A stretch of DNA of 15,733 nt from Acidobacteriota bacterium (GTDB taxonomy: Bacteria; Acidobacteriota; Terriglobia; Terriglobales; Acidobacteriaceae): positions 1 through 15,733 of the forward strand of contig QHVR01000414.1 in assembly GCA_003223595.1 (NCBI GenBank), given 5' to 3'. Within the stretch, counting starts at the first letter, position 1; the number at the start of each line of letters is the position of its first letter. A program made the position numbers and the translations under genes. The notes under the pieces were generated by a model that was given only the letters and a program-made list of their open reading frames with translations, did no database searches and was not told where the DNA came from. Shown here in pieces: positions 14,826 to 15,733 of this stretch.

Positions 14826-15733
14826 ATGGAAAGCACATCGCATCCGCGCGCGTGGAAGGTCTTGCTCGCCTTCGCGATTATCTATTTCGTCTGGGGATCC
14901 ACGTTCCTGGCGATTCGGGTAGGCGTGCGCGAGGTTCCTCCATTCCTGCTTGCGGGCATCCGTTTCCTCATCGCCGGTGCAGTTCTATACGCAGGCATGC
15001 GCATCAAAGGAACTTCATCTCCTACGGCGCGCGAATGGACCTCAGCTACGCTCCTCGCGGTTCTGATTTTTGTCTTCGATTACGGACTGCTGTTCTGGGC
15101 GGAGCGTCGCGTGCACTCGGGCATTGCCGCGGTCATGATGGCTACCATTCCAGTATTCATGGCGCTTTCGGAGATCTTCATCATGAAGACGCAGCGGCTA
15201 ACTGCACGCCTAGCCACGGTGCTCATGGTGGGGGTTGCCGGGGTCACGGTTTTAGTGAGTCACTCCGTCACGTTCGGGGATACTCCCATCGACACGCTAG
15301 GCGCATGCGCGCTCATTGTTGCGTCAGTCAGTTGGTCAGTGGCTTCGGCCCTCACGCGCAAGTTGCCGCTGCCTGCTGAAAAGGCGATGAGTTCCGGAGC
15401 GCAGATGCTGGCCGGAGGAATCCTCCTGACCATCACGGCGGCGTCGCTGGGAGAGTTCCATGGCTTCCACGCGCAGGCTGTGTCGTTGAAGGCATGGCTG
15501 GCGCTGGCTTACCTGATCGTCGCGGGATCGATTATCGGTTTCACGGCGTACGTGTGGCTGATTCATCATGAGTCGCCAACAAAAGTTGGAACCTACGCTT
15601 ACGTGAATCCAGTGGTGGCCGTGATCGTGGGATATGTGTTCGGGGGCGAACCTCTGGGGGCGCGGACTGTGCTGGGTACGCTGTTGGTGCTAGTCAGCGT
15701 CATAGTGATTACCACGGCGAAGAAGGTGCGGGA
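14826..15733 (+). CDS. EamA/DMT-superfamily transporter (3' end beyond window)
   Basis: This reading frame stays open from ATG 14826 to the window edge, 302 codons, close to the 290-310 usual for the family, so it is nearly complete. It shows two EamA repeats with about ten membrane segments. The first repeat begins AFAIIYFVWGSTFLAIRVGV and continues PPFLLAGIRFLIAG. The second runs from about TLGACALIVASVSWSVASALTRK to TYAYVNPVVAVIVGYVFGGEPLG, the typical final motif. These inner-membrane carriers export or import metabolites such as amino acids, and the substrate is unknown. The ribosome site is poor: only a pyrimidine-rich stretch precedes the ATG. Confidence 0.9.
   Translation, partial: MESTSHPRAWKVLLAFAIIYFVWGSTFLAIRVGVREVPPFLLAGIRFLIAGAVLYAGMRIKGTSSPTAREWTSATLLAVLIFVFDYGLLFWAERRVHSGIAAVMMATIPVFMALSEIFIMKTQRLTARLATVLMVGVAGVTVLVSHSVTFGDTPIDTLGACALIVASVSWSVASALTRKLPLPAEKAMSSGAQMLAGGILLTITAASLGEFHGFHAQAVSLKAWLALAYLIVAGSIIGFTAYVWLIHHESPTKVGTYAYVNPVVAVIVGYVFGGEPLGARTVLGTLLVLVSVIVITTAKKVR

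Noticed and set aside
1..15733. Phage, transposon, CRISPR or defence system
   Set aside because: No transposase, integrase, repeat-spacer array, toxin-antitoxin pair or defence-type domain could be found on either strand; the gene set is housekeeping.

Overview
This 15.7 kb window comes from a GC-rich bacterial chromosome and holds mostly housekeeping and amino-acid metabolism genes. There are no transposases, integrases, CRISPR arrays, tRNAs or rRNAs. The gene mix is a nitrogen-assimilation locus, a TgpA-type transglutaminase, a secreted DinB-like protein, an NTF2-like protein, a short Alu-less SRP RNA and paired fabH genes. Together these suggest a soil Acidobacteriota (Terriglobia-like) genome. 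That placement is an impression from gene style, not a proof.

Left end (1-1244). The minus strand carries the first 195 codons of an aspartate kinase, which runs off the left edge. Its 5' leader is the most remarkable object in the window. A 31-codon leader ORF (780-685) has a good Shine-Dalgarno and a Thr/Ile-packed core (KRITTTGIITSTRIT), strikingly like the E. coli thr operon leader. The leader contains three mutually exclusive stems: 1:2 is 9 bp perfect, 2:3 is about 12 bp interrupted, and 3:4 is a 13-14 bp perfect intrinsic terminator with a U tract. This is a complete ribosome-mediated transcription attenuator for threonine (plus isoleucine). Upstream is a 460-base stretch with no gene. 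It contains a palindrome and, on the plus strand, two perfect hairpins followed by a T7 terminator, which is a possible small RNA.

Centre-left (1245-8445). A LysR-type regulator (minus) diverges from gltB-gltD (plus), the two subunits of NADPH-dependent glutamate synthase, which overlap by 8 bases. The layout resembles gltC/gltAB of Bacillus, and the intergenic region holds two inverted repeats that could be operators. gltD collides tail-to-tail, with a 17-base overlap, with a minus-strand membrane transglutaminase of the TgpA family (DUF3488-TGase-DUF4129).

Centre-right (10650-11927). Divergent from the transglutaminase is the SRP 4.5S-type RNA gene (ffs), with an extended -10 promoter and a T8 terminator. 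It is followed by a small STAS-like protein and a secreted or periplasmic DinB-like protein.

Right end (12016-15733). Two tandem fabH (3-oxoacyl-ACP synthase III) paralogues are about 64 percent identical by hand count, and both begin with TTG. They are followed by a terminator-like hairpin, a small secreted NTF2-like protein and an EamA/DMT transporter that runs off the right edge, nearly complete.

Functionally, the aspartate kinase (entry to Lys/Thr/Met/Ile synthesis) and GltBD (glutamate supply) form an amino-acid biosynthetic neighbourhood with two separate control layers: leader-peptide attenuation and a divergent LysR regulator. The rest is unrelated housekeeping.
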